Source: Cristatella mucedo
Taxonomy: Eukaryota; Bryozoa; Phylactolaemata; Cristatellidae
Length of the DNA: 64,000 nucleotides
NCBI GenBank assembly: GCA_009760855.2
Contig: WPIO01000007.1
Coordinates: 168,501-232,500, forward strand
Direction: 5' to 3'
In this document: in pieces, positions 1-10,331 of the stretch
How positions within the stretch are numbered: the first letter of the stretch is position 1
Layout: every line of letters begins with the position of its first letter
The notes under the pieces: model-generated
The model's input: the letters and a program-made list of their open reading frames with translations, nothing else
Told to the model about the DNA's origin: nothing
Database searches by the model: none
Position numbers and translations under genes: made by a program

Positions 1-1660
1 GACGAGGGTTGTTACTTTGGCCCAACGATGCCGGAAGTACGGCAGGCTTACTTACGGCGCTTTTCAGACCACGGGCATCCACCGGCGCCACTTGCATCCC
101 TATCGCGCGATGCGATAGGCGCAGGGCTGACTCTGCAGAGCGCAGCGACTAGCGAGATTCACGGGATAGCTGCGTGTTTAGCATACGCGCCGCAGAGTAA
201 GCGGTAGCGCCTGCAGCCGAAGGCATTTTATGGTCAGCCTAAGGGCGAGCGAGCGAGCGAGATAGTCAAAAGACAATCGACGAGAAGAGCGAGTATTTTG
301 TGACGGGCGAAGATACTTTTTTCTGCTGCAAATGAGGAGTTCGCGGCTGGAGCGAAATAGCGTCGACGAGTCGGCCAACTGCGTCCCTTTCATTTCTCCA
401 CCACTCGTTCATCCGATAGCTTCCGGTGAAACAAGATGGATCGAGAAACGGCGGCTAACTGCCGTACGGCCGCGCCGGGAGCTCCTGGCTGGACGCTGCC
501 AGCGTTTTTCTTTTTAGCTTGCCTTTGCCGAACTCCAATGGCTGCGGGTCCTCTAACTTCCCTGCGGCTCTCAAACGCGCGCGGCGTCGACGCCTGGACT
601 GGCGCCGACAAGGCCGAAGGGCCATTTCCTGACCTCGCTAACTACGGCGAGTCGACCGACCTAGGGGCGCTCTCCATCCTGCTCGGCGTCGACTGGCAAC
701 CGATAGGAAAGCTCGACTTTGCGATTTCGAGGTGCGACCCCCGGCGTTTTTTCGACGACGCCGTGCAAGCGAGAGCTTGCCCTACGCTAAGCACAAACGA
801 GTGAGGTATTTTGTGCCCGCCGCTTTTTGAGGTGGCGTCGATCGAAACACGCCAGGCGGCATGACTTTCGCCTCCGATTCGGAGCTGCGATCACGCGAGT
901 TCAATCCCGGATAATGACGTGGCGCATTCGTTCTTCCTGGCGCTACGTCACTGCCGGGTTTACAGCGCTTTATAGTTCCGTCTCGCGGTTCAGCTACATT
1001 TTTCCTCAGAGTGCCTCGCTGCCCATTAGCTCAGCGCGCGCAGCTCAAATCTACGTGATGTAGCCGCCAGTACTCGCGCGCCAGCATCAAACGGTGGAGC
1101 AGACGGCGGCAGGTGTCTCGGAAATCTCGTTCTCGGAAATGCCGCCGCAAGGCCCGACTAGCTTCGGCCACCTCCTTCGGCCCGCGAGTCCTCGCCCCCG
1201 GGTCAGCCGCGCCGAGGTGCCGCGCTTCCCACGGCGGCGCGGATCCCGTCGCGTTTCGTAAGCGGGCGGCGTCTGAAACTTTCCCGCCTCCAATAGCGAT
1301 TTCTTAGCCGCTTGAGGAGCGCCTACACAATTCGACGGCGCGCACTAGAAAGCGGCGACCGTCGGCGGCAACGTTCGCGCATTAAGGGCGTGTTTTTAAC
1401 AAATATTGCTACAAAATGGGCGTTCTTAATGGAACGCAAACAATGGAAGAATGCGTTACAATTACTGCCGCGGCAGCGCCCGCCTTTGTCGCGCGCAAGC
1501 GGGGCATGGCCACTTTGTTACTCTGCTTCCGCACGCGCCGCCCGCGGACTCGCGGCTCGCTGAGGCCGCCGCATTATGGTGGCCAGAATGGTGGCCGCGG
1601 CTCGCTAGCAACGGGGGGAAGGGGGCGCGGCTGGCGAGCGAGCGGCTTCGGTCGGCGCTG

Positions 1661-1724
<64 letters not shown>

Positions 1725-2140
1725 CCCGACCGACCGACCGACCGCGAAAAGACCGCCCGCCGCCAGCGCAGCTCGAACCGAAAGCCGCCGGACGCCAGCG
1801 GCAATAGCGAGCTTCGCCGCCAGCTTCTCCGGCCGACGCAGCCGCAGCCACCAGTCGGAGCTCATGTTGCCGCGACGACGCCTTAAGGCGAGCGAGCCGT
1901 CGCAGCTCGCGGAGCCGCGCCTCGCAGCGCCGCCTAGCGACCGCGCCCGGCAGGCCACAGCCGACTCCATTCCGGACGCCGAGGTGCGTAGTAGCTCCGG
2001 CGCGGCGACCGCCGTCTCCGGCCTGTCGAAGGCGGCGGAGCGGAGCGCGCCGAGGGCTCTCTGCTCGCTCCGCTCGACGCGCGGCCGCGCGCGCGCGACG
2101 CAGCGAGCGGGAAGGACCGCTGCGGCGGGGCCGCATGTGC
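1..2140. other. GC/CpG-rich stretch without a confident gene
   Basis: The region is clearly richer in GC and in CpG than the rest of the window. It has several open frames on both strands (for example 436-804 plus and 1462-2136 minus), but none gives a recognisable protein; many are arginine-rich shadows of CpG-rich DNA. It may be an unmethylated promoter/5' region. No TATA box or splice structure could be defended. A GA microsatellite lies at 1663-1723. Confidence 0.4.
1663..1743. repeat. (GA)n followed by (CCGA)n microsatellite
   Basis: About 30 GA units run from 1663 to 1723, followed by roughly four CCGA units. The apparent ORFs of alternating Arg-Glu or Ser-Leu across it are translation artefacts. 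Confidence 0.95.
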
Positions 2141-2141
2141 C

Positions 2142-2465
2142 GTGCTGAGAGGGAGACGTCTGCCTGCCTCGGCCGATGTCGGTCGCCTGCGCTCTGGCTT
2201 GCATGCTCCGTGCCAACGCGATTTCGAAAGGATCAATGCCCAAGAGTTAGTGACATTCGTGGTATCGAGCATTCAAAAGGCAGACCCTCGCGATCGTGAG
2301 GATCGTGCTCAGGCCAGCATGTTCAAGCAAACCACCCAACTCCTGAGCGACACAACTCCTTCTAATCTAGCCGAATTGCTACGGCAGTGTCTGCTTCGTT
2401 TGGCACTAAAGTCCAGCCAGGACAATACAGCAATCTATCTCTTTCTATCTCCGCAAAGCCGATGA
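2142..2465 (+). CDS. Unidentified open frame (possible exon or gag-like fragment)
   Basis: I do not recognise this frame. From about 2200 it has a balanced, non-repetitive composition (for instance ERINAQELVTFVVSSIQKAD and SNLAELLRQCLLRLALKSSQ) that looks helical and soluble, unlike the surrounding CpG-derived frames. No clear ATG, splice pair or partner exon was found. A following frame to about 2650 is serine/threonine/proline-rich. It could be a host exon or a capsid-like piece of a retroelement. Confidence 0.25.
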   Translation: MLRGRRLPASADVGRLRSGLHAPCQRDFERINAQELVTFVVSSIQKADPRDREDRAQASMFKQTTQLLSDTTPSNLAELLRQCLLRLALKSSQDNTAIYLFLSPQSR

Positions 2466-2772
2466 GCCTTCACTCTCCAGGTCGTAGATTGATGACCGTG
2501 ACCGACTCCGGCAGCAAAAACGCTCCATCTTTTCTCCTGCCGCCGATTCTGGCACTTCCGCCCCAGCTACCCACTACTTCTACTTCAACAACGCTCGCTT
2601 CCTCGACTGCTATCCTGGCTAAGCTACGGCTCTCACTTTGTCCTCTTTATGCTTAAGATTTATTCACGTGTGCACCGGATGCAGCTAGGGCTGTGGGTGC
2701 CCTCCAGAAAACTGCCCAGAGTAGCACGGACAGCCTCGGTGTCTTTATGCATACACGGACAAAATATAGATC

Positions 2773-2985
2773 CAGTTGACTCCACTTATAAGTGTAACCG
2801 CTCGGCGATAGCTCGCCCCCGGCTCTCTACCGGTGGACTGTGCGATGCAGTGCTGCAGTGCGGTTAAAACACTAGCGGCCACAACTGGGTGCCGAAAGCG
2901 ACAGTTTATTGTGAGCCTGTTAGTAGTGGTTAAGCGCCGGCGCAAGCGCTTTACGCGGCGAGCACCGGACCGATGGAGTCAACTG
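2773..2985. mobile_element. Possible MITE with 12-bp perfect terminal inverted repeats
   Basis: CAGTTGACTCCA at 2773-2784 is mirrored as TGGAGTCAACTG at 2974-2985, enclosing about 190 bp with no coding capacity. A 12-bp perfect match at this spacing suggests a small DNA-transposon derivative. No clear target-site duplication is visible, so the call is tentative. Confidence 0.4.
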
Positions 2986-3175
2986 CACGATTTCCTGAAG
3001 CCCGCGTATAAAAAACTATCCTATGCACGCGTCACTAGCGATGGTCCCAACCCCGAAGGCTGACCGCTATAGCAGCCCAAGATACGAGCAGCTAACTGAG
3101 TAGCCTGCAGAACACAGCTGCATAGTCTAAGTTGCACTTATCTGTTCGTCGCCATAGGTTCGTCTCTAGTGCTCT
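2986..3175. other. No feature recognised
   Basis: This is single-copy-looking intergenic sequence between the possible MITE and a LINE fragment. No ORF of interest, tRNA or repeat was recognised. Confidence 0.5.
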
Positions 3176-3850
3176 CTAAGCATATGTATGTATGTATGTA
3201 TTTCCGTCTATAACTCCACAAAGTCATAAAGACTACGTGGGTGGTATGCATGAGAGTTTTGTATAGCGAACTCACAGCCTACGTTGCTTTCGGTACGCAT
3301 TCTGTAGCCAACAGACTTCGTCTCAAGCAACAAAGAGAAAGTGAGAAGCATTGCAGAGTCAGAAGAGCAGTTCAGGTAGTGAGTAGCATGGAAGTAGCAG
3401 CTCAGGACCGCTGAAAACGATGAGCCATAGTCGGAAGCAGGAGAGTAGTTGTCGTTGCGTAAGAGTTGTGGAAGCGAGTTCCACAGTCTAGGACCTGCAG
3501 AGTTAAAGCTTCTGTCGTCAACGGTCTTTAAGCGGAGGAATGGAACAGCTTATTTATTGTCCACACAGGACCTGAGGGCGCGAAGAGGCTGAAACTTGTG
3601 CAGCACTTCAGCTAGGTATTAATGAAGGAGCCAAGCCGTGGCGGGCCTTGTGGGTCAGCGTAGGAACTTTGCTCTGTATCCTTTGCTCAACCGGCATCCA
3701 TCCTAGCTCTTTTAGAAAACGAGACACGTGCTCAAACCTCTGGGACTTGAAAACTAGTCTTGCAGCCATATTCACAGTCAGCTGCTGGGGCCTAGTTGCT
3801 TTCTTTGGTAGCCCAGCCAAAAGGGAATTACAATAATCAAGTCTCGACAC
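3176..3850 (-). mobile_element. LINE family B fragment (L2-like), 3' end with (ATGT)n tail
   Basis: The minus strand encodes SRLDYCNSLLAGLPKKATRP and LGWMPVEQRIQSKVPTLTHKA (3850-3608). After a frameshift it gives PRLWNSLP, the typical end of the L2/CR1-type reverse transcriptase ORF. The 3' untranslated end (actccacaaagtcataaaga) runs to a short ATGT repeat at 3180-3203. Stops and frameshifts make it non-functional. The same 3' end recurs at 26345-26455, 38035-38260, 52180-52700 and 59975-60140. Confidence 0.85.
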
Positions 3851-3859
3851 AGTTAAGGA

Positions 3860-4335
3860 GCTAGTTGAATTTTTTACAAACCCCTGTGGAAGACAGCTCC
3901 TAATCTTGGATAGGGATCGGACGCGATGGCTGGCTGTAGAAGCGTAGTCTCGCCTCGACTACGGAAGCTACCGCTCCGAGCTCTCTCAGTCGTCCAGTTA
4001 TATTCTCTCTCCTCTAAACTCCTGACCTTGCGCGTAGCTGCTATTTCTACTTAAGCCCATTAGTCGGTGCACATCCTGATCACATCGTCTGCACCAGGCT
4101 CCATTCTAAATTTAGCGGGCCCATACCCGGTGTCCTAGTCGAGCCAACTATGGAATACGCTCGGGCCGGCAAATGATCGTTCATATAAATAGGTGGAGTA
4201 TTACCACATGCGGATTGAGACTATGGTTAGAGGAAATCTGAGACACGGAATTGCTATTCTTAAAAGTGGAGTATTCTTATAACCAATATTCTCATACACA
4301 GAGTCGACTGTATATATGTGTCCAGCGCCTTCGAG
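3860..4335. other. No feature recognised
   Basis: Intergenic sequence before the large CA/TA microsatellite. Nothing recognisable was seen on either strand. Confidence 0.5.
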
Positions 4336-4338
4336 ATC

Positions 4339-4501
<163 letters not shown>

Positions 4502-4903
4502 CTATGCCTTTGCTTATAAACACCTGTATATATCTGAGGCACTCCGCAACTTCGCCGGGCTGCATTTGACAGACCAGTGTGTATCCAAGACGGACAGAGG
4601 AAGCGAGAGTCTCGCTCACACTTTACTCAGGACGTGGAAAGAGACCAAGTCATCACCTTTGCTAGCTCTGGGGCACCGATCGATGTCTGCTCATGCTGCT
4701 ACGGAAGCAGTGGCTATTGGTGCTGCCTGCCCGCCACAATAGCGGACGCCTCAATTCGGCGTCGTAGCCATCGGAGCACCGCCAACAGCGGCTAGCTGGG
4801 CGTCGATATTATCCCACAGAATGATGGCCGTCATTTGTGCACACTGCGTTGCCCCTATCAAGCTCACAGTATCGTATCGAGCTCAGCTCCTGTCTTGTTT
4901 AGT

Positions 4904-5000
4904 TTTAATAATAATATTGCACTTGATAAAGCGCCCTCAGAGAACTTAATCTCTTTCTAGGCGCTTTACATTTGCTGCAAAGTGATACGCAATAGAATAG
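4904..5000 (-). mobile_element. L2-type LINE (family A), 97-bp 3' end
   Basis: Only the 3' terminal hairpin region and (ATT)n tail are present, so this is a severely 5'-truncated insertion. It is identical by eye to 17503-17599. Confidence 0.85.
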
Positions 5001-5003
5001 AAT

Positions 5004-5755
5004 TTTAGTGGCTGCTGTGCGATGGATGCCTCTGCGTCCACATCTGCTGAAAGTCTTGTTTTGCAGGTATGGGTCGACGCTCTGCCTTGGGTCGGAGGGA
5101 CGGCACGGCAGCCTGATTTGTCCTCAATGAGCCGCGCACTGACTCAGTCCCGAAGACGCACAGGTACGGTCGCGACCGAGGCCTTGAGCGACGAGTGGCG
5201 CGAAATGTGCGGCGCCACCTGTGCACCTCCCCAGACGCTTCGCCTCCATCGCTGCCTTGGCAGAGCTAGCGGGCTCAACAATCCAAGCGTCCGTGCAGGG
5301 GTTTGGTAAGAGGGCCCGTCGGTTCGCTTGCCGACGGCGGGGTTCTCCACCATTCGTTGTCTTACGCCCTCTGAGGTCATGGGCGTCGGTTCTTTTTCAC
5401 TGCACGCTTCTCTACTCACTCTTTCCGCTGACGCACACTCTAGCAGCAACACGCAGCCGAAGCACACTCAGCGAGTTCACATCAAATGGCGGACAGGGGT
5501 CTTGCACGTGCACCGCGATAGAAGAGGCCATCGAGGTGCAGGTGCGCTGGAAATAAAAAGGATCCAGCAGCACGACAAGCACGAGCTCCAAATTGTATTG
5601 CCTTGACTTATATAGTTCTCGCTAGGTCCAGACTACACACTTTCTTATTTCTCGTTTGTATGGACTTTTAGTCAATTTGCAGTAGCCTACCACGACTTTC
5701 TTTGATGGGTCTGTTAGTCCTCAGTTACTGTCATGAAATGACACGAGAAATCAGG
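5004..5755. other. No gene confirmed
   Basis: Moderately GC-rich, with short overlapping ORFs on both strands (5022-5309, 5144-5467, 5221-5556). None gives a recognisable motif, and the overlap of several frames argues for composition rather than coding. Confidence 0.4.
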
Positions 5756-5756
5756 T

Positions 5757-5790
<34 letters not shown>
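5756..5790. repeat. (TA)n microsatellite
   Basis: About 14 TA units followed by AT-rich sequence. Confidence 0.9.
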
Positions 5791-5794
<4 letters not shown>

Positions 5795-5849
5795 ATAATT
5801 ATAATCGAGAAAAAGATTTTTAGCAAGTATATACATGTGTATGTAAATA

Positions 5850-5975
5850 TTATTCATTTGTATAGCGCCTAAGAGAACTTAATCTCTACCCAGGCGCTTC
5901 ACATAAGCCGCAGGGCTCGAGCCCACGACCTTTGTCTTAAGGGACACCTTTACCTCAGTCGTTAAAAGCGAGCAC
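5850..5975 (-). mobile_element. tRNA-derived SINE with LINE-type 3' tail (SINE-2)
   Basis: On the minus strand a degenerate tRNA-like head with B-box-like gtgggctcgagccc is followed by a cgcctgggtagagattaagttctctt-type tail, the same 3' hairpin as in the L2-type LINE. Similar copies lie at 28490-28632, 58400-58530 and 59385-59528. Confidence 0.7.
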
Positions 5976-6870
5976 CCTAAGCCCAGGCAAGTGGGTTAAC
6001 ATATTACCTAGTGTGCGTAACTAACAAAGATCGTGCGCATTCATTCTCAAGGAGGCACTATATACGATATGTATATACGTTATATGAAACTATATGGATG
6101 TTATCTAATTGGCAAAAAGCGTCGGAAAGCTGCTAAACCACCTGACGATCCTAGCCACCGCTGACTGCGATACGACCTCTCCACTGCGATCACAATCGTG
6201 ATTACTTTTAGAGGAGCAACGCTGCTCCCAAATGTGCCGCACAAAAGTGTGCACAGAGGAAATGCATCACCTTCCTGCTTAAGCTGCCTGCATTAGTCTC
6301 ACCGCGCATTTCATAGCGAAAAACCGCCCAAAGCAAGACATACAAAGCAAAGCGTACTTGCAAGAGACTATTGATGCAAGCTCGCGAAGAGCGTCTCCGG
6401 ACGATAACTCGCTCAGCCAGACCGTCGTAATCAAACGCGAGTTCTAGAACTTTCAGTACATAAAACCGACGCTGACAAACATTGGTGTCTCGAAGCACGT
6501 AGCAGCAGCCGAAACTGCAAGTAGGTATGGCTACGACAATTTAATTCTGCTCAACTGCGCCCGCGCAGTAGTAAACATATTACCTGCGACTGACACGTCT
6601 CCTCCTTGCCTGTGCTTTACGCGATATGCCTCAGTCAACGGTCGCTCATCTTACCAAATAATCGTTTTTTCATCCTTTCATTTAACATCTCCATACGAAG
6701 GCCCCACATTATGAGGTGCGAGTTTCCCAATTCTAAAATAAACGAACTGCTATAACATTCAGCTGCCGGACAGAAACCTGGCTTAAGGTCCATCACGATC
6801 GATCGTGTCCACTATGCCTGCTGCTGCTTACCGAAGACAAACTGTGCCAGATAGTCAAGTAAATTAAATT
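5976..6870. other. No feature recognised
   Basis: AT-leaning intergenic sequence. The 96-codon minus-strand frame at 6208-6498 shows no recognisable motif. Nothing else was identified. Confidence 0.45.
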
Positions 6871-6874
6871 TTAG

Positions 6875-7227
6875 TGTCGTTTGGTTCGCGCAGCAGAGAG
6901 CCAGCCGATGAACAACGCCAACAGTTTATTGCACGACGCACGGAGCCGAAGGACGCACGGCTCCCTTCGCCCCCTTCTCCCACTCGACTCTTCTCTCCTC
7001 GACTCCCCTGTGCATTCACCGACCCCGACGATTCATCTAGGAGGACCACAACTGTGAGTCGGCCGACCCTGATGGTGAATCCACCATCTGTTCACCAGTG
7101 GGTTACCGGCCTGTGTCCACGCGACATTGCAGGCGGATCATAGCTGTGCACCGCCCCCTCTCGGTGATGCTCCTTACAGCTGTTCACCAGAGGCTTATCA
7201 GAGGAGCCAGCATATAATCGAACTACA
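6875..7227 (-). mobile_element. Solo LTR, minus orientation
   Basis: This is the reverse complement of the LTR at 63109-63398, with extra sequence in the first third. It starts TGTAGTT at 7227 and ends near ACGACA at 6875. The flanks tttag and gttag match at four of five bases, suggesting an eroded target-site duplication. No internal retrotransposon genes lie next to it. It contains an AATAAA-type signal in its transcript direction (tttatt at about 6928-6933). Confidence 0.75.
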
Positions 7228-7628
7228 GTTAGCATTTTGCTAATCCGAACTACATTACGCGTTCCGGATTTCGGTTCGTGTCTTGCAGAAGGCAGTCGCT
7301 CATTTCGCTGCGCTTCAAGCGCTTCGAAAGCGATCGAGGATCCATAGCTGATAATTAAACTCGAGGCTTCTGCGAGGTTCTGGGATAACGAGGATAAACT
7401 ACCGTCTCGCGGTCCAGAGCCGTGACAAGTTGCTCAGCGAGCCCTCATTCGATGTGCTGCTCCGGCATCAGCACAAAGGTCTGCCATCAGCCAATTTTCC
7501 GAGGGTCTGCCAGCGCCTCCCACTTGCAGCTGCACTCCGCTACGGATAGTGCCGCTCCGCTGCGGCCCTGCGTCCCTTTTGCGATAGTTCACCTTACTGT
7601 ACAGGCTGTCTAACAGGCAAAGGAAGCT
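7228..7628. other. No feature recognised
   Basis: Intergenic sequence between the solo LTR and a LINE tail. No supported gene. Confidence 0.5.
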
Positions 7629-7629
7629 T

Positions 7630-7715
7630 CTTAATAATAATAATAATAATATATTTTTATAGCGCCCTCGGAGAACGTAGTCTCTTTCTAGGCACTTTAC
7701 ATTGGCTGCTTTTGA
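7630..7715 (-). mobile_element. L2-type LINE (family A), 3' tail fragment
   Basis: An (AAT)n run followed by the family A terminal hairpin (tagcgccctcggagaacgta and tctctttctaggcact), truncated after about 85 bp. Confidence 0.75.
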
Positions 7716-7801
7716 AACTGCCTTGGAGGTCCACCAGGATTGACTTTATTCTGAAGTATTTAATACTCCACCCCTGTCATAGTGGCCATACTTCACGGCA
7801 C

Positions 7802-8236
7802 TCACCAATATTCTGACTCCGGTGTAGTCACATTTGAGATAGGCAGAGTGGGCCATTGGGTGAGCACGGCATCGAGGCTCCTGGATGAACTATTTGTGAT
7901 TAGGCACCATTCACTCGGATTACAGGCAATTCCTGTGGCACTGAATATACCGGTCACGTCGTTGCAGCAGCAGAGCCCATCTTGCCGACTGAACAGGTAG
8001 GAAAAAATGTGGTGACTCTTGCTCTGATCTGTTACTTTCACATTTTCATTGAACAAGTTGCATTTCTTGAGCCTGTATGCTAGAAGCTCAGCATTGGACT
8101 TGTTAAGATCTAGGTCTCTGATCAGATCTCTAACGCCTTTCCAGTTAAGGAAGTGTGGCTTTAGTACTGACCAGACTTCAGTTGCCTGCCAGCTAGTTCT
8201 ATTGGACGAACGCCTAATTCCCGATGGCAACAGCAA
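7802..8236 (-). pseudogene. Fragment of a recurrent invertebrate transposon-associated ORF
   Basis: The 144-codon frame contains VWSVLKPHFLNWKGVRDLIRD, LLAYRLKKCNLF, a CNDVTGIFSATGI stretch, and PSEWCLITNSSSRSLDAVL. From memory this resembles a family of repetitive proteins in cnidarian, aphid and other invertebrate genomes with the pattern LLA.RLKE..L...F, YC.D...L...LG, and P.EWRLFIDSSKRSLK.VLL. I do not know their element class for sure. Here it is partial (no start region or downstream part), so a dead fragment is likely. Confidence 0.55.
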
Positions 8237-8511
8237 TCCGAGCTAGCAGTCTGTATTTGCAATACCGAATGTATAGTGTCCGCTCGAAGCTCTGCTTGAG
8301 ATAATAGTCGGTCAGCCGATGGTAAGGTTGCCTAGCAAAGCGTCGCGTCTCCACAGTAACAACGACAGCCCGTGTAATAGTAGCTGGGAGCTTTCCAGCG
8401 ATTCTGCGTGAGCGTTTTGTCGGTACACTGGACGCCGGCGCCGGCCTCTCCCGTCTTTATTTGTAAGCGTTGCACTGCTGGACCCGTTATGCAGAGCATT
8501 CTTCTCACTCC

Positions 8512-8643
<132 letters not shown>

Positions 8644-8717
8644 ACCGCTGAGCTCTTAGACGCCACATGAGGCCTGCCACCGTGTCGCTCGTGAGTACAT
8701 GTCACTTTTGAGAAACG

Positions 8718-9075
8718 GTGTACCGTCGGCGGCAGATCGGGCACGCTCCACGCCGGCTTCCGAAAGTCGGCCATTTGTCGCTGACTGTCGATGACTCGAA
8801 CGAGCTCGGCCAAGGATTTGCGGATTCGAAGGCGAGACGCTCTCCTAATTGCGTAAGCGCTCGACCCTTCGCCTCTTTCAGAGACGGCGGCAATGCGAAG
8901 GCTGTGGAAGAGCTCGCTGAAAAGTCGATCGGCGTCGTCGAGGTTGCAACACGAGCAGGCGCTGAGGCAAGCGGCGGCCGACACGATGCCACCGCAGGCG
9001 CCGGCGCTTCGAAGGCGGCCGTCGAGGTTGCAGCTCACGACTCTGACGACGGACTGGTGGGGCGAAGTTAAAAAG
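8718..9075. other. Open on both strands, coding status unresolved
   Basis: Plus-strand frames 8718-9071 (117 codons) and 8893-9078, and a minus-strand frame 9038 to about 8640, overlap. The minus frame has a plausible amphipathic stretch (RLFSELFHSLRIAAVSERGE and RIRKSLAELVRVIDSQRQMA) but runs into the CT repeat. I recognise no family. The sequence is GC-richer than its surroundings and continues into the next open region, so a small gene or a processed copy is possible. Confidence 0.25.
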
Positions 9076-9085
9076 TAGGTAGCGA

Positions 9086-9547
9086 CGCAAAACCAGTGCG
9101 GCTAATGCGGCCTGCCTCATGCACGCAGCTCGTGCACGCAGCTCGCAGAAACGCTCAGTTCTGGAGCGCCTCGACGTTCGCAGATCCGTGCCGTCAAGAC
9201 CTCTGTACGCTCAGCCGGTGGTCGCCGAAGTTGACAAGGCCCTGGTCAGCCGACACCTTCTTGGGCGCTTCCACATGTCGGCATCGCCGCAGACGTTCTT
9301 CCAGTGCACAGTCCCAGCGCTGAGAGAAAGTTTCGTAGTGCATCCGGACTGGGATTCTGAGGTCCGAAACTGCTACAATTCCGTGTACCTGAAGCATGAA
9401 GGGCATGGCGGCAGACAGCGATCCGTGAGCACACGTGTCTAAGAGGACTTCCGTGCGTTTCCCAAAGAGAACAGCCAGTCCATCGCCCTGGACGCCACCT
9501 CGCTAGACGAGGCGCTTCGTCGTCGAGCTAATAGTGTGCCGCCGTGA
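9086..9547 (+). pseudogene. Unidentified coding-like frame interrupted by one TAA
   Basis: The plus frame from about 9086 (ATG at 9119) reads through LYAQPVVAEVDKALVSRHLL, SASPQTFFQCTVPALRESF and DWDSEVRNCYNSVYLKHEGH, and stops at TAA 9440-9442. The same frame then continues EDFRAFPKENSQSIALDATS LDEALRRR to TGA at about 9545. The composition looks like real protein on both sides of the stop. No family was recognised. It may be a decayed processed gene, or a gene whose stop is avoided by splicing. Confidence 0.3.
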
Positions 9548-9559
9548 ATTTCTCGGGAT

Positions 9560-9905
9560 TTTTTTCTTTAATTAATCGCTCGCCGTACTCGCATTTTCGC
9601 GCTAGCTGCGGCTGTTCCCACAGACACGGCAACATCACGCCAATTTTGGATGCGAATGGCAAAATTGCAATGTCAGAACAAAAGTGATACTCTCTTTAAC
9701 AAATTATGCGTGCACTCCGGACTTTTTCTTACGAAGGTCTACCCCAAGTTTTTGTATGAGTGAGAGCTGTCGCGAATGTATTCGCTAATCAACGATCTGG
9801 AAACATAATGGGTTTTAGTGCAGCTAGTATTAGGAACACAACTTGGACCGAAAAGAACGAAAGAACGAGGCGAAGAAAATCGGGTACCGCTAAGGGCCGA
9901 TACGT
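9560..9905. other. No feature recognised
   Basis: Intergenic sequence before a CA/TA microsatellite. Nothing recognised. Confidence 0.5.
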
Positions 9906-9907
9906 AT

Positions 9908-9916
9908 ACACAAACA

Positions 9917-9965
<49 letters not shown>

Positions 9966-10025
9966 GTATATATGTACATGTATGTATGTATGTATATATG
10001 TATATATACATGGGTACGTATATAT
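9908..10025. repeat. (CA)n-(TA)n and TATG-rich microsatellite cluster
   Basis: About 22 CA units, then TA units and a degenerate tatg/tgta mixture. Confidence 0.9.
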
Positions 10026-10296
10026 TCACGATACGTATATGTGTGTTTACATTTGGCCCTAGCGTTCAGCAGCAGGCAAGGTCTTAGTGTCGTCTGCTAG
10101 CCGAAGCGATAGCCGCTGTGTCTCCAACTACTGCAATATAAATTAAACTGCTGAATTACCTAAACTTCACATTTTCAAGATAGCCGTCAAGCTTTATAAG
10201 ACACACTAGAGCCTGCGGACTTGCTTCGCTCAGTCGTAGAAGTACATATATATAAACACGTATATACGTACAATGCATACATAAAAACCGTTTACA

Positions 10297-10331
<35 letters not shown>

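Noticed and set aside
436-804. 122-codon frame in the CpG-rich region
   Set aside because: No recognisable motif, overlapping frames on the other strand, no splice sites or translation context that stand out.
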